Source: Acinetobacter halotolerans
GTDB taxonomy: Bacteria > Pseudomonadota > Gammaproteobacteria > Pseudomonadales > Moraxellaceae
NCBI RefSeq assembly: GCF_004208515.1
Contig: NZ_SGIM01000017.1
Span: 1-52,912 of the forward strand
DNA: 52,912 nt
Direction: 5' to 3'
The notes under the pieces are model-generated. The model made no database searches. It was not told the origin of the DNA and saw only the letters and a list, made by a program, of their open reading frames with translations. Both the position numbers and the translations under genes were made by a program. The number at the start of each line of letters is the position of its first letter. The first letter of the stretch is position 1. Of the stretch, positions 1-8,134 are shown one piece after another.

Positions 1-101
1 ATTTCTCACCACCTCATCAGTGGCAAATCAACGCAATAAACACTCATAAACTTAACCAGTAAAGCTAAGTTTTGTTTGCTTCATCGCGTCGGGATGTGTG
101 C

Positions 102-129
102 ATTATAGGAGATTTTTTTTGGTGCGCAA
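102..129 (-). promoter_or_regulatory. Strong leftward promoter, stable-RNA type
   Basis: On the minus strand a TTGCGC -35 (124-129) is followed by a 16-nt spacer and a perfect TATAAT -10 (102-107). An A/T-rich stretch lies upstream of the -35. Transcription would leave the window to the left within about 100 nt. The nearly perfect -10 and the lack of any start codon in the leader suggest an rRNA or tRNA operon beyond the edge; that target is inferred, not seen. Confidence 0.55.
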
Positions 130-220
130 GTCTTTTTAAACATATGATTTATTGAGTGTTGCTTTTTTAGACCACAGCCTGCACAACAAACCATCAAAAA
201 CACCATAAACCAATGATAAT

Positions 221-253
221 AAGGAAGAAATATTAATTCTATATTTCTTCCTT
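221..253 (-). terminator. Hairpin after the cyclophilin gene
   Basis: A perfect 13-bp stem (221-233 with 241-253) and 7-nt loop lie six bases past the cyclophilin stop codon. The T-rich flank is better on the plus strand (255-260), so it may stop transcription in both directions. Confidence 0.6.
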
Positions 254-258
254 ATTTT

Positions 259-816
259 TTACTTTTTGCTCTTTATCTGAACACTTATGATTTTAACCGG
301 TTGTTTTGGTACATTTTGATGCATTCCATGGTTTCCCGTAGGTACATTTACGATTTTATCAACAATCTCCATACCTTTAGTCACTTGCCCAAACACGGCA
401 TAACCAGCATCCCTTTGGGAACGATTGAGGAAGCTGTTATCTGCAACATTGATAAAGAATTGACTCGTCGCAGAATTAGGATCGTTAGTTCGTGCCATCG
501 CTAAAGTACCACGGGTATTCTTTAGACCATTGTTTGCTTCATTGACAATAGGTGCTTTAGTTTTCTTCTCAACCATATTCGCATCTAAGCCCCCGCCCTG
601 AACCATAAACCCAGGAATCACACGATGGAAGATCGTACCAGTATAGAAGTTGCTTTTTACATAGTTTTCAAAATTCTTAGCTGACACAGGTGCTTTATCA
701 TCAAAAAGCTCTATTTCAACATTCCCCATGCTGGTTTTCATTTCAACCATTGTATTTGCAAATAAATGACCACTTGCCAAAAGTAAACTTGTTGTAATGA
801 ACAACTTTTTCATCAT
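259..816 (-). CDS. Periplasmic peptidyl-prolyl cis-trans isomerase (cyclophilin)
   Basis: Cyclophilin-type PPIase that isomerises X-Pro bonds in exported proteins. The product is about 185 aa. An N-terminal signal peptide (basic MMKK, hydrophobic core, likely cleavage after residue 20) places it in the periplasm, as for E. coli PpiA. The cyclophilin signature [14 protein letters not shown] is at residues 63-76 and the rest of the fold continues to the C-terminus. I chose the ATG at 814-816 (the next ATG, 811-813, is equally possible) because a GAGA element lies just upstream and the signal peptide begins there; the longer in-frame extension to 909 would bury the signal peptide. The gene ends at a strong hairpin. 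A perfect parS palindrome lies about 100 bp upstream. Confidence 0.9.
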   Translation of the reverse strand: MMKKLFITTSLLLASGHLFANTMVEMKTSMGNVEIELFDDKAPVSAKNFENYVKSNFYTGTIFHRVIPGFMVQGGGLDANMVEKKTKAPIVNEANNGLKNTRGTLAMARTNDPNSATSQFFINVADNSFLNRSQRDAGYAVFGQVTKGMEIVDKIVNVPTGNHGMHQNVPKQPVKIISVQIKSKK

Positions 817-910
817 TGCTTTTCTCGACTTGAAAAATAGATTTTTTGCGAATACTAATCTTAGATTTGCAAATCCATTTTTACTATTTTTATTTGTTAC
901 GCTAAGCAAT

Positions 911-936
911 GCCTATGTTTCACGTGAAACATAGGC
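911..936. promoter_or_regulatory. parS centromere site (perfect)
   Basis: Positions 916-931 read TGTTTCACGTGAAACA, the exact ParB/Spo0J consensus. The symmetry extends five more bases each side, giving a 26-bp perfect palindrome. It lies between the esterase stop and the cyclophilin gene. Known role: ParB loads here, spreads, and recruits SMC/MksB for origin segregation. Three further parS-like sites lie in this window. Confidence 0.9.
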
Positions 937-945
937 TCATCGATA

Positions 946-2016
946 TTAGCTATGTTTATCCCAGAATTTTCTAAAGTTTCTTGCAAACTCAATTGTATTG
1001 CGTTTGGCCTTACTTGAGATCGGGGTTAGGTTGATAAAACCATGAGTCTGATCAACATAATTGACATACTGAACTTTGACGCCATTTTGTCTGAGCTTAT
1101 GGCTATATATTTCACCTTCATCATGAAGTAAGTCATGACCAGCCGTAAGCACGTATGCTGGTGCAAGCTTACGAAGATTGCCATAGGTAGGTGAAATAAG
1201 CGGATCATCTAAAGCAACGTTATGCTGTGTCGCATAATAATCCGTCACATAATCCACATCCTTACTGGTCAACACCAAGCCTTCACCATATGCGTAGAAT
1301 GATGGATGTCTACTTTTAAAATCTACAGTTGGATAAATTAACAGTTGAGCTTGTGGTGCATAGGCCTTCCCAACGCTGTGTTGCGCCACCACAGTACTAA
1401 TATTACCACCCGCACTATCTCCAGCAACCGCAATACGATTTTTATAAATCTTGAGTTGGCGACGATTCTGATAAACCCAAGCCAAAGCATCCTCACATGA
1501 TTTGATCAACAGTTGTGGAGATGCTTCGGGTGCCAGTGGATAATCAATACTCAAGACTTGTACTTTCGCGTATTTGGCGATTAAGCGACAAACCTCATCA
1601 TGTGTATCCAAACCACCCACCACAAAACCACCGCCATGATAAAATACAATCATAGGGAGTTTCTTATTTGGCGCTGGATGAAAATGGCGCGCAAACACCG
1701 TTCCACTTTGCAAAGGCAATCGAATATCTTCAACAGATTCGATTGCAGTCGGTTTATTCAATATAGCCAACATCTGCGCATCGAATTGGCGTCTAGACTC
1801 AATCGGATCATCCCCCAGAAAACCAATATGCCCTTGTTTAATCTGGATAGCCATCAAGCATTTGGTAAATGCATCTAAATCTGGGTACTGATATGAATAA
1901 CCTAAAACCTTAGCGAGAGATTCTTGTACGATTTTAGGCAGCTTATCCAGCACTCGTGCAGCAGGACCTTGTCCATTATCTAAAATTGTTTGAATTTTTT
2001 GAGGTAATGCTGTCAC
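946..2016 (-). CDS. Alpha/beta hydrolase, HSL-family carboxylesterase/lipase
   Basis: Esterase of the hormone-sensitive-lipase (family IV) group, 356 aa. The oxyanion-hole motif HGGGF is at residues 127-131 and the nucleophile elbow GDSAGG at 199-204, making Ser201 catalytic. Asp295 (AGHDLL) and His325 (THGF) complete the triad. No signal peptide is evident, so it is probably cytoplasmic or membrane associated. The start is GTG (2014-2016) behind a GGAAAGGGG element; no upstream ATG fits better. Likely substrates are short- to medium-chain esters, but the natural substrate cannot be told. It lies upstream of the cyclophilin gene on the same strand, separated from it by a parS site. Confidence 0.88.
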   Translation of the reverse strand: MTALPQKIQTILDNGQGPAARVLDKLPKIVQESLAKVLGYSYQYPDLDAFTKCLMAIQIKQGHIGFLGDDPIESRRQFDAQMLAILNKPTAIESVEDIRLPLQSGTVFARHFHPAPNKKLPMIVFYHGGGFVVGGLDTHDEVCRLIAKYAKVQVLSIDYPLAPEASPQLLIKSCEDALAWVYQNRRQLKIYKNRIAVAGDSAGGNISTVVAQHSVGKAYAPQAQLLIYPTVDFKSRHPSFYAYGEGLVLTSKDVDYVTDYYATQHNVALDDPLISPTYGNLRKLAPAYVLTAGHDLLHDEGEIYSHKLRQNGVKVQYVNYVDQTHGFINLTPISSKAKRNTIEFARNFRKFWDKHS

Positions 2017-2204
2017 GTTTTTCCCCTTTCCACTTTGTCGTTAGTTCTTGTTCTATCCGACTATATGCCCTTATAAAGTCATAGATCAAGAATTTAAAAA
2101 TAAAATCTAAGCTAAATGGCTGATCTACAAATGTCATTAACCATTCTGCTTATCTATGCCCTTTTTTTAGGTCAATTAGAGCCTTTGATTGGATGAGAAA
2201 ATAA

Positions 2205-2240
2205 AAAACTCAAAAAGGAAGATTGTGCTTTTTGAGTTTT
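2205..2240 (-). terminator. Rho-independent terminator of small lipoprotein gene
   Basis: The 13-bp stem AAAACTCAAAAAG / CTTTTTGAGTTTT (2205-2217, 2228-2240) has a T-rich tail on the minus strand, just past the lipoprotein stop at 2260. Confidence 0.75.
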
Positions 2241-2259
2241 GATGACTTTTATATCCCGA

Positions 2260-2457
2260 TTAACGACCAGCAGATGCTGAACCAGAGATATTAATTCCAA
2301 CTTGTCCTGGTTGGACTTGAGCCTTTACTCCAGCGCCCGTTTGAACACCATGAGAACCGACACCCACATTTGTAGAACCTGTCGCCTCAACAGAAACACA
2401 ACCCACTATTGGGCTTATCGCAATACACAGTAGCGAAATGAAAGTGAACTGTTTCAT
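2260..2457 (-). CDS. Small glycine-rich lipoprotein
   Basis: 65-aa predicted lipoprotein of unknown function. It has a short basic start, a hydrophobic segment and lipobox IVGC with the acylated cysteine at residue 20. The mature part of about 45 residues is rich in Gly, Val, Ser and Ala and has no charged domain. I chose the ATG at 2455-2457, which has a GAGAG element upstream; the longer in-frame TTG start adds five residues and makes a worse signal. It resembles the next gene (2747-2977) in lipobox and mature composition (E-A-[TS]-G-S after the Cys, G-x-Q-x-G-x-G repeats), so the two are probably paralogues. Each has its own terminator. Confidence 0.7.
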   Translation of the reverse strand: MKQFTFISLLCIAISPIVGCVSVEATGSTNVGVGSHGVQTGAGVKAQVQPGQVGINISGSASAGR

Positions 2458-2606
2458 AATTTTTTCTCTCAATTAATTCAACACAACCCATTCGGTTGGT
2501 GAAATATCATCATTACTGTTTTGCAGATCAATCTACAAGTCCGCATGGGTTATTTTTACTGTCAGTTTGGCAAATCGTTACGAGAGATTTGAATGGCGCT
2601 AAAACT

Positions 2607-2640
2607 AAAAAACTAGAATCATTTTATTGATTCTAGTTTT
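2607..2640 (-). terminator. Rho-independent terminator of second lipoprotein gene
   Basis: A 13-bp perfect stem (AAAACTAGAATCA at 2609-2621, complement 2628-2640) with a 6-nt loop has a TTTTTTAGTTTT tail on the minus strand. It lies about 110 bp past the stop at 2747. Confidence 0.75.
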
Positions 2641-2746
2641 CATTCATCAATGAATCTATATAACTTAAGAGCACCATATATAGCAGTATATGTTTAGATT
2701 GTTCTGTTGGCATCAACATGACAATCTATTGCTCTATACGTTTAGA

Positions 2747-2977
2747 TTATTGTACTGATGCCTCAGCATCGACCGCACCAGATACATCAGCAGATGGGCT
2801 ACCTGACTCAACACCCATAGAAGTATCTGCTTGTATACCTACACCAGCTTGTGCGCCAGTAGGGCTTGCACTTGTTTGAGCTGAACCAGAAGCTTCTAAG
2901 CCACCTTGAGAAGTACAACCTACAGCTGTGAATGCTACGCCTGTTACAACCATTGAAATCAATGCTAATTTTTTCAT
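2747..2977 (-). CDS. Small glycine/serine/alanine-rich lipoprotein
   Basis: 76-aa predicted lipoprotein of unknown function. MKKLALIS starts a signal peptide ending in lipobox AVGC with Cys21. The mature chain is low-complexity (Gly, Ala, Ser, Gln, Val) with several acidic residues near the C-terminus. The start ATG (2975-2977) follows a GAAAGGAAG ribosome-binding site. It resembles the shorter lipoprotein at 2260-2457 in lipobox and in the repeated G-x-Q-x-G-x-G pattern. No enzymatic motif is visible, so a structural or envelope-stress role is only a guess. Confidence 0.75.
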   Translation of the reverse strand: MKKLALISMVVTGVAFTAVGCTSQGGLEASGSAQTSASPTGAQAGVGIQADTSMGVESGSPSADVSGAVDAEASVQ

Positions 2978-3318
2978 TGCTTACTTCCTTTCATTATGAC
3001 AAAAAGCAAAGTCGCCTTTGCGTTGCCTATCATTCACAATTTTTTTCGCTGACGTGATGAGGATTGGTTGTAGTTTGTAGTGGAAGCTGCATTATTTTGC
3101 AATTTTTCTTATATCAGCCGTCTTCACAATTCACATATCTTTTCATATAAACAGACTTACTAAATAACTATTAATACAGCGTTTTTTTATTTTTATTTTG
3201 GCTCTATATCGCAAATCTTTGTTTATATTATGTTTTTATAATTTATAGAAATACTGTACAACCTTCTTAAAAGATTACAATTGCGTAGTTTTTATTGATA
3301 ATGAATTAAGCACCAATA
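2978..3318. other. Gene-free A/T-rich stretch
   Basis: No open frame with coding character was seen on either strand. The left end should hold the promoter of the lipoprotein gene; no convincing -35/-10 pair was recognised. The right end is the terminator of the MBL-fold gene. Confidence 0.5.
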
Positions 3319-3346
3319 AAAAACCGTGGTCTAAACCACGGTTTTT
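3319..3346 (-). terminator. Terminator of the exported MBL-fold gene
   Basis: Stem AAAAACCGTGGT / ACCACGGTTTTT with loop CTAA, T-rich on both strands, 20 bp beyond the stop at 3366. Confidence 0.85.
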
Positions 3347-3365
3347 ATGTTTTTTGACCATGAAT

Positions 3366-4229
3366 TTACGGCCACTGCATTTCACCTTTTACCACTTTAG
3401 CACCCAAATCTAAACTATCTGATTCGCCTAAAGCCGGATATTGTTTTTGCATGGTTTGTATTAACTGAGCTGAATCCTTGGTGGCTTTTACCGCTTTCTC
3501 ATATTGCTTTAAATAGTCAATCGAGAAATTCACTGCCTCTAAGCCTTCAGCGGCGCCCGCTTTCATATGGGCTGGTACCACAGTTTTAGGCTTCAATGCT
3601 TTTATACTTTCTAACGCCTGAACCACCTCAGCACGATCTTTTGTGGTCGGGGTATCCGCCATCCATAAATGTATGCCTGAAGATACTGGAATTCCACCTA
3701 CAACAGCTTTAGCACTTGGAACCCACAAATAAGTCAGTTCTTTTTTACCTTTAATTTCGATGTTTTCATTTTCAAGTTTTAAGGTTTTCGCTGTATAGGC
3801 TTGAGGAATGATAATTTTAGTCGGTGCATTGGCACCCATTTTAGGTCCCCAATACTGCACTTTCAAAGCTTGTGTATCTTGAATATGCTTAACCGTTTCA
3901 GGTGTCGCAATAATTTGCACCTGAGGGAAATATTGTTTAAAAACATCTAAACCAAAATAAAAGTCTGGATCGCCATAACTCACAAAAATCGTTTTTAACG
4001 TTTTACCGCTATCAAGGATGTCAGCCGCGATACGCAAAGCTTCTGATTTAGAAAATTGCGCATTGACCAATAAAACTTCTTTATCACCTTCAATTAAAGT
4101 TGAAGTCACACCAAAGTGCTCTGGTTTAGCCAGAAAATTTTGAATTTTTAATTCTTGTGCGAAAGTGTTTGATGCTGCAGCGAGTGTTGATAATGCAGTG
4201 AATGCAATGGCATACGGTTTTATGTTCAT
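3366..4229 (-). CDS. Exported metallo-beta-lactamase-fold protein with degenerate metal site
   Basis: 287-aa protein with a signal peptide (cleavage near residue 24, after NTFA). The MBL fold is recognisable: N-terminal strands, then the region usually reading THxHPDHYFGL, here VSYGDPDFYFGL at residues 83-94. At that site the three zinc-binding His of HxHxDH are replaced by Tyr85, Asp87 and Phe90; only Asp89 remains. A later His (PAH, residue 221) is kept. It is therefore either a pseudo-enzyme or uses another metal set. Periplasmic MBL relatives act on esters, lactones or detoxification substrates; nothing here fixes the substrate. The gene is divergent from a LysR regulator 108 bp away with a palindromic operator between, so it is probably that regulator's target. 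Confidence 0.75.
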   Translation of the reverse strand: MNIKPYAIAFTALSTLAAASNTFAQELKIQNFLAKPEHFGVTSTLIEGDKEVLLVNAQFSKSEALRIAADILDSGKTLKTIFVSYGDPDFYFGLDVFKQYFPQVQIIATPETVKHIQDTQALKVQYWGPKMGANAPTKIIIPQAYTAKTLKLENENIEIKGKKELTYLWVPSAKAVVGGIPVSSGIHLWMADTPTTKDRAEVVQALESIKALKPKTVVPAHMKAGAAEGLEAVNFSIDYLKQYEKAVKATKDSAQLIQTMQKQYPALGESDSLDLGAKVVKGEMQWP

Positions 4230-4305
4230 TTTTTCATCTCCAATCTGATAGAAGTTACTATAAATTGCATTTATTACTGAATAAACCGTCTAAATTAAGA
4301 TAAAA

Positions 4306-4324
4306 TGTTGCATACCTTGCAACA
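4306..4324. promoter_or_regulatory. LysR-type operator in divergent promoter
   Basis: A 19-bp inverted repeat TGTTGCA-TACCT-TGCAACA contains the LysR T-N11-A core. It lies between the divergent MBL-fold gene and the LysR gene. It covers an upstream ATG of the LysR frame, which argues that translation really begins at 4338. Confidence 0.6.
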
Positions 4325-4337
4325 ATCAAAAATAAAT

Positions 4338-5231
4338 ATGGATACTTTAAAAGCCATTCAGGTCTTTGTTTGCATTGCACATCAAGGCAATCTCAGTAAA
4401 GCCGCAAAACATTTAGATTATTCTAAAGCGATGGTGTCTCGCTATCTTGAGCATCTCGAACAAAGCTTTTCAACTCGATTGTTTCAACGCAATACACGTA
4501 AAGTTTCACTGACACCTGCGGGTGAAAAAGCACTGGTGTATTGCGAAAATATCCTGCAACAACAGCAACTTTTGGCCGGCTTGGCTGCTCCAGAACAACA
4601 TACAGGTACGATTCGCTTCACCTGTGGTTTATTTTTATTTCAACTGGGTGTGAATGAATGTATTCGACAATTTAAAAAACGCTATCCTCATATCCATTTT
4701 GACGTTTATTTGACTGAGAACACGCTTGATCTCATGGATGCTCAAGTTGATCTAGCCCTACGTATTACTCAAAAAGTTGCTGATGGACTGATTGCACGGC
4801 CTGTATGCCAAATTGCATCTACTTTTTGTGCACATCCGCATTATTTACAAGATCACCCACCCCTTTCACACCCCAGTCAATTGATTCAGCATGAATGTAT
4901 TGCTCACTATACCCACAATCAATATTGGACTTTGTTTGATCAAGATCAACAACCTCAGAATTATCCATTAAATGTAACATTTAAAAGCAATGATGTGATT
5001 GCACTGTATCAAATGTGCCTCGCAGCGCAAGGCATTGCCATGTTACCGACGTTCCTCGTTCGTCAAGATATTGCAAAAGATCGTTTGCAACAGGTGTTTA
5101 CAGATTTTTCTGCACCCGATCTGACTTTGTCTTTAGTCTATGCCTCTAGACAACATTTACCAAAAATAACCCAAGAATTTATTGCTTTCGTGATCGAAAA
5201 CTTAAATTTTTACTTAGATCAGCAAAATTAA
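4338..5231 (+). CDS. LysR-family transcriptional regulator
   Basis: 297-aa LysR-type regulator. The N-terminal winged helix-turn-helix spans about residues 1-60 (LSKAAKHLDYSKAMVSRYLEHLE, here split over the recognition helix). It is followed by the periplasmic-binding-protein-like effector domain from about residue 85. I chose the ATG at 4338 because the HTH begins there at the usual distance and because the alternative ATG at 4305 lies inside a palindromic operator; neither has a strong ribosome-binding site. The regulator diverges from the exported MBL-fold gene (3366-4229), the standard arrangement for a LysR activator and its target. The effector is unknown. Confidence 0.88.
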   Translation: MDTLKAIQVFVCIAHQGNLSKAAKHLDYSKAMVSRYLEHLEQSFSTRLFQRNTRKVSLTPAGEKALVYCENILQQQQLLAGLAAPEQHTGTIRFTCGLFLFQLGVNECIRQFKKRYPHIHFDVYLTENTLDLMDAQVDLALRITQKVADGLIARPVCQIASTFCAHPHYLQDHPPLSHPSQLIQHECIAHYTHNQYWTLFDQDQQPQNYPLNVTFKSNDVIALYQMCLAAQGIAMLPTFLVRQDIAKDRLQQVFTDFSAPDLTLSLVYASRQHLPKITQEFIAFVIENLNFYLDQQN

Positions 5232-5253
5232 AAGATTTAAATCAACCTGAACG

Positions 5254-5279
5254 CTTGAATTTTGTCGGGTTGCCCATAC
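5254..5279 (+). promoter_or_regulatory. Sigma-32-type heat-shock promoter of grpE
   Basis: CTTGAAT (5254-5260) is followed after 11 nt by GCCCATAC (5272-5279). This closely matches the RpoH consensus CTTGAAA / CCCCATNT. It precedes grpE by about 110 bp. Confidence 0.55.
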
Positions 5280-5390
5280 TTCATCCATATCTATGAATGA
5301 CCAATATGTGGCAGTTCGGGTTTGATCCTATGAGCATTCACGCCAAAAGGACTGTACATGTTTAAGAACTTTTTTAAACGGAGATCATCA

Positions 5391-5939
5391 ATGGCTAATG
5401 AGCACAATGAGCAAGCTCAAGACATTCAAAATGAGCAACAACCTGAACAAACTCAAGCTGAAGGTGTAGAGCAAGCAACAAACGAGCTTAGCGTTGAAGA
5501 TTTACAAGCACAAATCACCACGCTTGCGGAAGGTTTAAAACTAGAAAAAGCACGTGCAGCCAATGCAACCTATGAAGCAGAAAAAGTGAAAGAACGTTTA
5601 GAACGTGAAGCTGAAACTGCGAAGAAATTTGCTTTAGAGAAATTCGCCAAAGATTTACTTGATTCAGTCGACAACCTTGAACGCGCGATTCAAGCTGCGG
5701 GTGATGAACAGTCGCCTTTACTTGAAGGTGTGCAACTGACCCTGAAATCATTGCTCACCACACTCGAAAAATTCGATGTGGTTGCAGTCGATACCACAAA
5801 TGGTTTCAACGCAGATCACCATCAAGCTGTTGGTATTGACCCAAATGCCAAAGCAGGTGAAATCGGCACAGTACTACAAAAAGGTTATACCTTATCTGGT
5901 CGTCTCTTGCGTCCAGCGATGGTCATGGTTGGTCAATAA
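5391..5939 (+). CDS. grpE: Nucleotide exchange factor GrpE
   Basis: 182-aa GrpE, the ADP/ATP exchange factor for DnaK. It has an acidic, Gln/Glu-rich disordered N-terminus (about residues 1-35), then the long dimerisation helix (about 37-100). The C-terminal beta-wing carries DHHQAVG and ends in [13 protein letters not shown]. The start ATG 5391 has a GGAG site nine bases upstream; the in-frame ATG at 5358 lacks one and only adds [10 protein letters not shown]. It is followed by dnaK after 200 bp with a separate heat-shock-type promoter, so the pair can be expressed together or apart. dnaJ is not in this window. Confidence 0.97.
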   Translation: MANEHNEQAQDIQNEQQPEQTQAEGVEQATNELSVEDLQAQITTLAEGLKLEKARAANATYEAEKVKERLEREAETAKKFALEKFAKDLLDSVDNLERAIQAAGDEQSPLLEGVQLTLKSLLTTLEKFDVVAVDTTNGFNADHHQAVGIDPNAKAGEIGTVLQKGYTLSGRLLRPAMVMVGQ

Positions 5940-6015
5940 AGCACACGAGCAACATGTAAATGTGCTCAAAGTACAAAGAATTTGAGAGTTTTTTGATTTT
6001 TTTTTCATAAAAATG

Positions 6016-6043
6016 CTTGAAAAAAACCGAATGACTCTCATAT
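6016..6043 (+). promoter_or_regulatory. Sigma-32-type heat-shock promoter of dnaK
   Basis: CTTGAAA (6016-6022), a 13-nt spacer, then TCTCATAT (6036-6043) fit the RpoH pattern. It lies about 100 bp ahead of the dnaK start. Confidence 0.55.
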
Positions 6044-6140
6044 CGAATAACAAGCAAATCCCCTTTAGCAAACAACGCTTTTATCCTCTTTATTAAAAGA
6101 GGAAATGAGGGGATTCAAAAATTTTAGAGGAACACACCAA

Positions 6141-8087
6141 ATGGCGAAAATTATTGGTATTGACTTAGGTACTACCAACTCATGTGTTGCTGTACTTGAA
6201 GGCGATAAAGTAAAAGTAATCGATAACGCAGAAGGCGCACGTACAACTCCATCAATCATTGCCTATAAAGATGGCGAGATCTTGGTCGGTCAAAGTGCAA
6301 AACGTCAGGCTGTAACCAACCCTAAAAATACATTATTCGCAATCAAGCGTTTAATTGGTCGTCGCTACGAAGACCAAGCAGTACAAAAAGACATCGGTCT
6401 TGTACCTTATAAAATCATCAAAGCAGACAACGGTGATGCTTGGGTTGAAGTAAATGATAAAAAATTAGCACCTCAACAAATTTCTGCTGAAATCTTGAAA
6501 AAGATGAAAAAAACTGCAGAAGACTATTTAGGTGAAACTGTAACAGAAGCAGTCATTACTGTTCCTGCGTACTTTAATGATGCGCAACGTCAAGCGACTA
6601 AAGATGCAGGTAAAATTGCAGGTCTTGATGTTAAACGTATCATTAACGAACCAACTGCTGCTGCACTTGCGTTCGGTATGGACAAAAAAGAAGGCGATCG
6701 TAAAATCGCGGTTTATGACTTAGGTGGCGGTACTTTTGACGTATCAATCATCGAAATCGCAGACCTTGATGGCGACCAACAAATCGAAGTTCTTTCCACC
6801 AATGGTGATACTTTCCTTGGTGGTGAAGATTTCGATAACGCATTGATCGAATTCTTAGTTGAAGAGTTTAAGAAAGAACAAAGTGTGAATCTGAAAAATG
6901 ATCCACTTGCGTTACAACGTTTAAAAGAAGCAGCTGAGAAAGCAAAAATTGAGCTTTCTTCATCAAACGCAACTGAAATCAACCTTCCATACATCACTGC
7001 TGATGCGACTGGTCCTAAACACTTAGTGATCAACGTAACACGTGCAAAACTTGAAGGTTTAGTTGCAGACTTAGTTGCTCGTACGATTGAACCATGCCGT
7101 ATCGCACTTAAAGATGCTGGACTTTCAACTTCTGAAATTTCAGACGTGATCTTGGTGGGTGGTCAGTCTCGTATGCCACTTGTACAACAAAAAGTACAAG
7201 AATTCTTTGGCAAAGAGCCACGTAAAGACGTGAACCCTGACGAAGCTGTTGCAATGGGTGCTGCGATTCAAGGTGCGGTATTGTCTGGTGACAAGAATGA
7301 CGTACTTTTACTCGACGTAACACCATTAACGCTTGGTATCGAAACCATGGGTGGCGTGTTAACTGCAATTATTGAGAAAAACACCACGATTCCTGCGAAG
7401 AAATCACAAGTGTTCTCAACTGCTGCTGACAACCAACCTGCTGTAGACATTTCTGTGTTCCAAGGTGAACGTAAAATGGCGCAGCAAAACAAATTGTTAG
7501 GTAACTTCCAACTCGGCGACATCCCACCTGCTCCACGTGGTGTGCCACAGATTGAAGTTTCATTCGATATTAACGCTGATGGTATCTTAAAAGTATCTGC
7601 GAAAGATAAGAGCACAGGTAAAGAGCAGTCGATCCAGATTAAAGCAAACTCAGGTTTGTCTGATGCTGAAATCGAAGCAATGATCAAAGATGCTGAAATC
7701 AATGCTGAAGAAGATCGTAAGTTTGAAGAGCTTGCGAAAGCACGTAATGAAGCAGATGCTTTAATTACTAGCTCGAACAAAGCAGTGAAAGATCTTGGTG
7801 AACAAGTGACTGCTGATGAAAAAACTGCGATTGAAACTGCGGTTTCTGAACTTGAAGCTTCAACAAAAGAGAATGATGTTGAAGATATCAAAGCAAAAAC
7901 TGAAGCTTTACAAAACATCTTGATGCCAATCACACAACGTGCTTATGAACAAGCACAAGGTGCAGCGGGTGGTGCTGAAGGTTTTGATCCAAATGCATTC
8001 CAAGGTGGCGATGCGGGTCAACAACAAAAAGCGGACGATGGCGTTGTAGATGCTGAGTTCACAGAAGTAAAAGATGACAAAAAATAA
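6141..8087 (+). CDS. dnaK: Molecular chaperone DnaK (Hsp70)
   Basis: 648-aa Hsp70 chaperone, close to the family length of about 640. The ATPase domain opens with [13 protein letters not shown] (phosphate loop 1) and carries [10 protein letters not shown] and VGGQSRMP. The substrate-binding beta-domain and helical lid follow. The C-terminus is Gly/Gln-rich and ends in the usual acidic [10 protein letters not shown] tail. The ATG at 6141 follows AGAGGAACA and gives the conserved [10 protein letters not shown] start; the twelve-codon upstream extension is not conserved in the family. It works with GrpE encoded just upstream and with DnaJ elsewhere. It ends in a strong terminator shared with the convergent MBL-fold gene. 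Confidence 0.99.
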   Translation: MAKIIGIDLGTTNSCVAVLEGDKVKVIDNAEGARTTPSIIAYKDGEILVGQSAKRQAVTNPKNTLFAIKRLIGRRYEDQAVQKDIGLVPYKIIKADNGDAWVEVNDKKLAPQQISAEILKKMKKTAEDYLGETVTEAVITVPAYFNDAQRQATKDAGKIAGLDVKRIINEPTAAALAFGMDKKEGDRKIAVYDLGGGTFDVSIIEIADLDGDQQIEVLSTNGDTFLGGEDFDNALIEFLVEEFKKEQSVNLKNDPLALQRLKEAAEKAKIELSSSNATEINLPYITADATGPKHLVINVTRAKLEGLVADLVARTIEPCRIALKDAGLSTSEISDVILVGGQSRMPLVQQKVQEFFGKEPRKDVNPDEAVAMGAAIQGAVLSGDKNDVLLLDVTPLTLGIETMGGVLTAIIEKNTTIPAKKSQVFSTAADNQPAVDISVFQGERKMAQQNKLLGNFQLGDIPPAPRGVPQIEVSFDINADGILKVSAKDKSTGKEQSIQIKANSGLSDAEIEAMIKDAEINAEEDRKFEELAKARNEADALITSSNKAVKDLGEQVTADEKTAIETAVSELEASTKENDVEDIKAKTEALQNILMPITQRAYEQAQGAAGGAEGFDPNAFQGGDAGQQQKADDGVVDAEFTEVKDDKK

Positions 8088-8100
8088 TTTGTCTCTTTAA

Positions 8101-8129
8101 AAAAAACCGCGCGAAAGCGCGGTTTTTTT
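8101..8129. terminator. Bidirectional terminator, dnaK / MBL-fold gene
   Basis: GC-rich stem CCGCGC / GCGCGG with GAAA tetraloop (8107-8122), flanked by A6 and T7, so it works on both strands between convergent genes. Confidence 0.9.
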
Positions 8130-8134
8130 ATGTG

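Noticed and set aside
6713..7933. Long minus-strand frames opposite dnaK
   Set aside because: They are codon-bias shadows of dnaK; serine-rich and without start signals.
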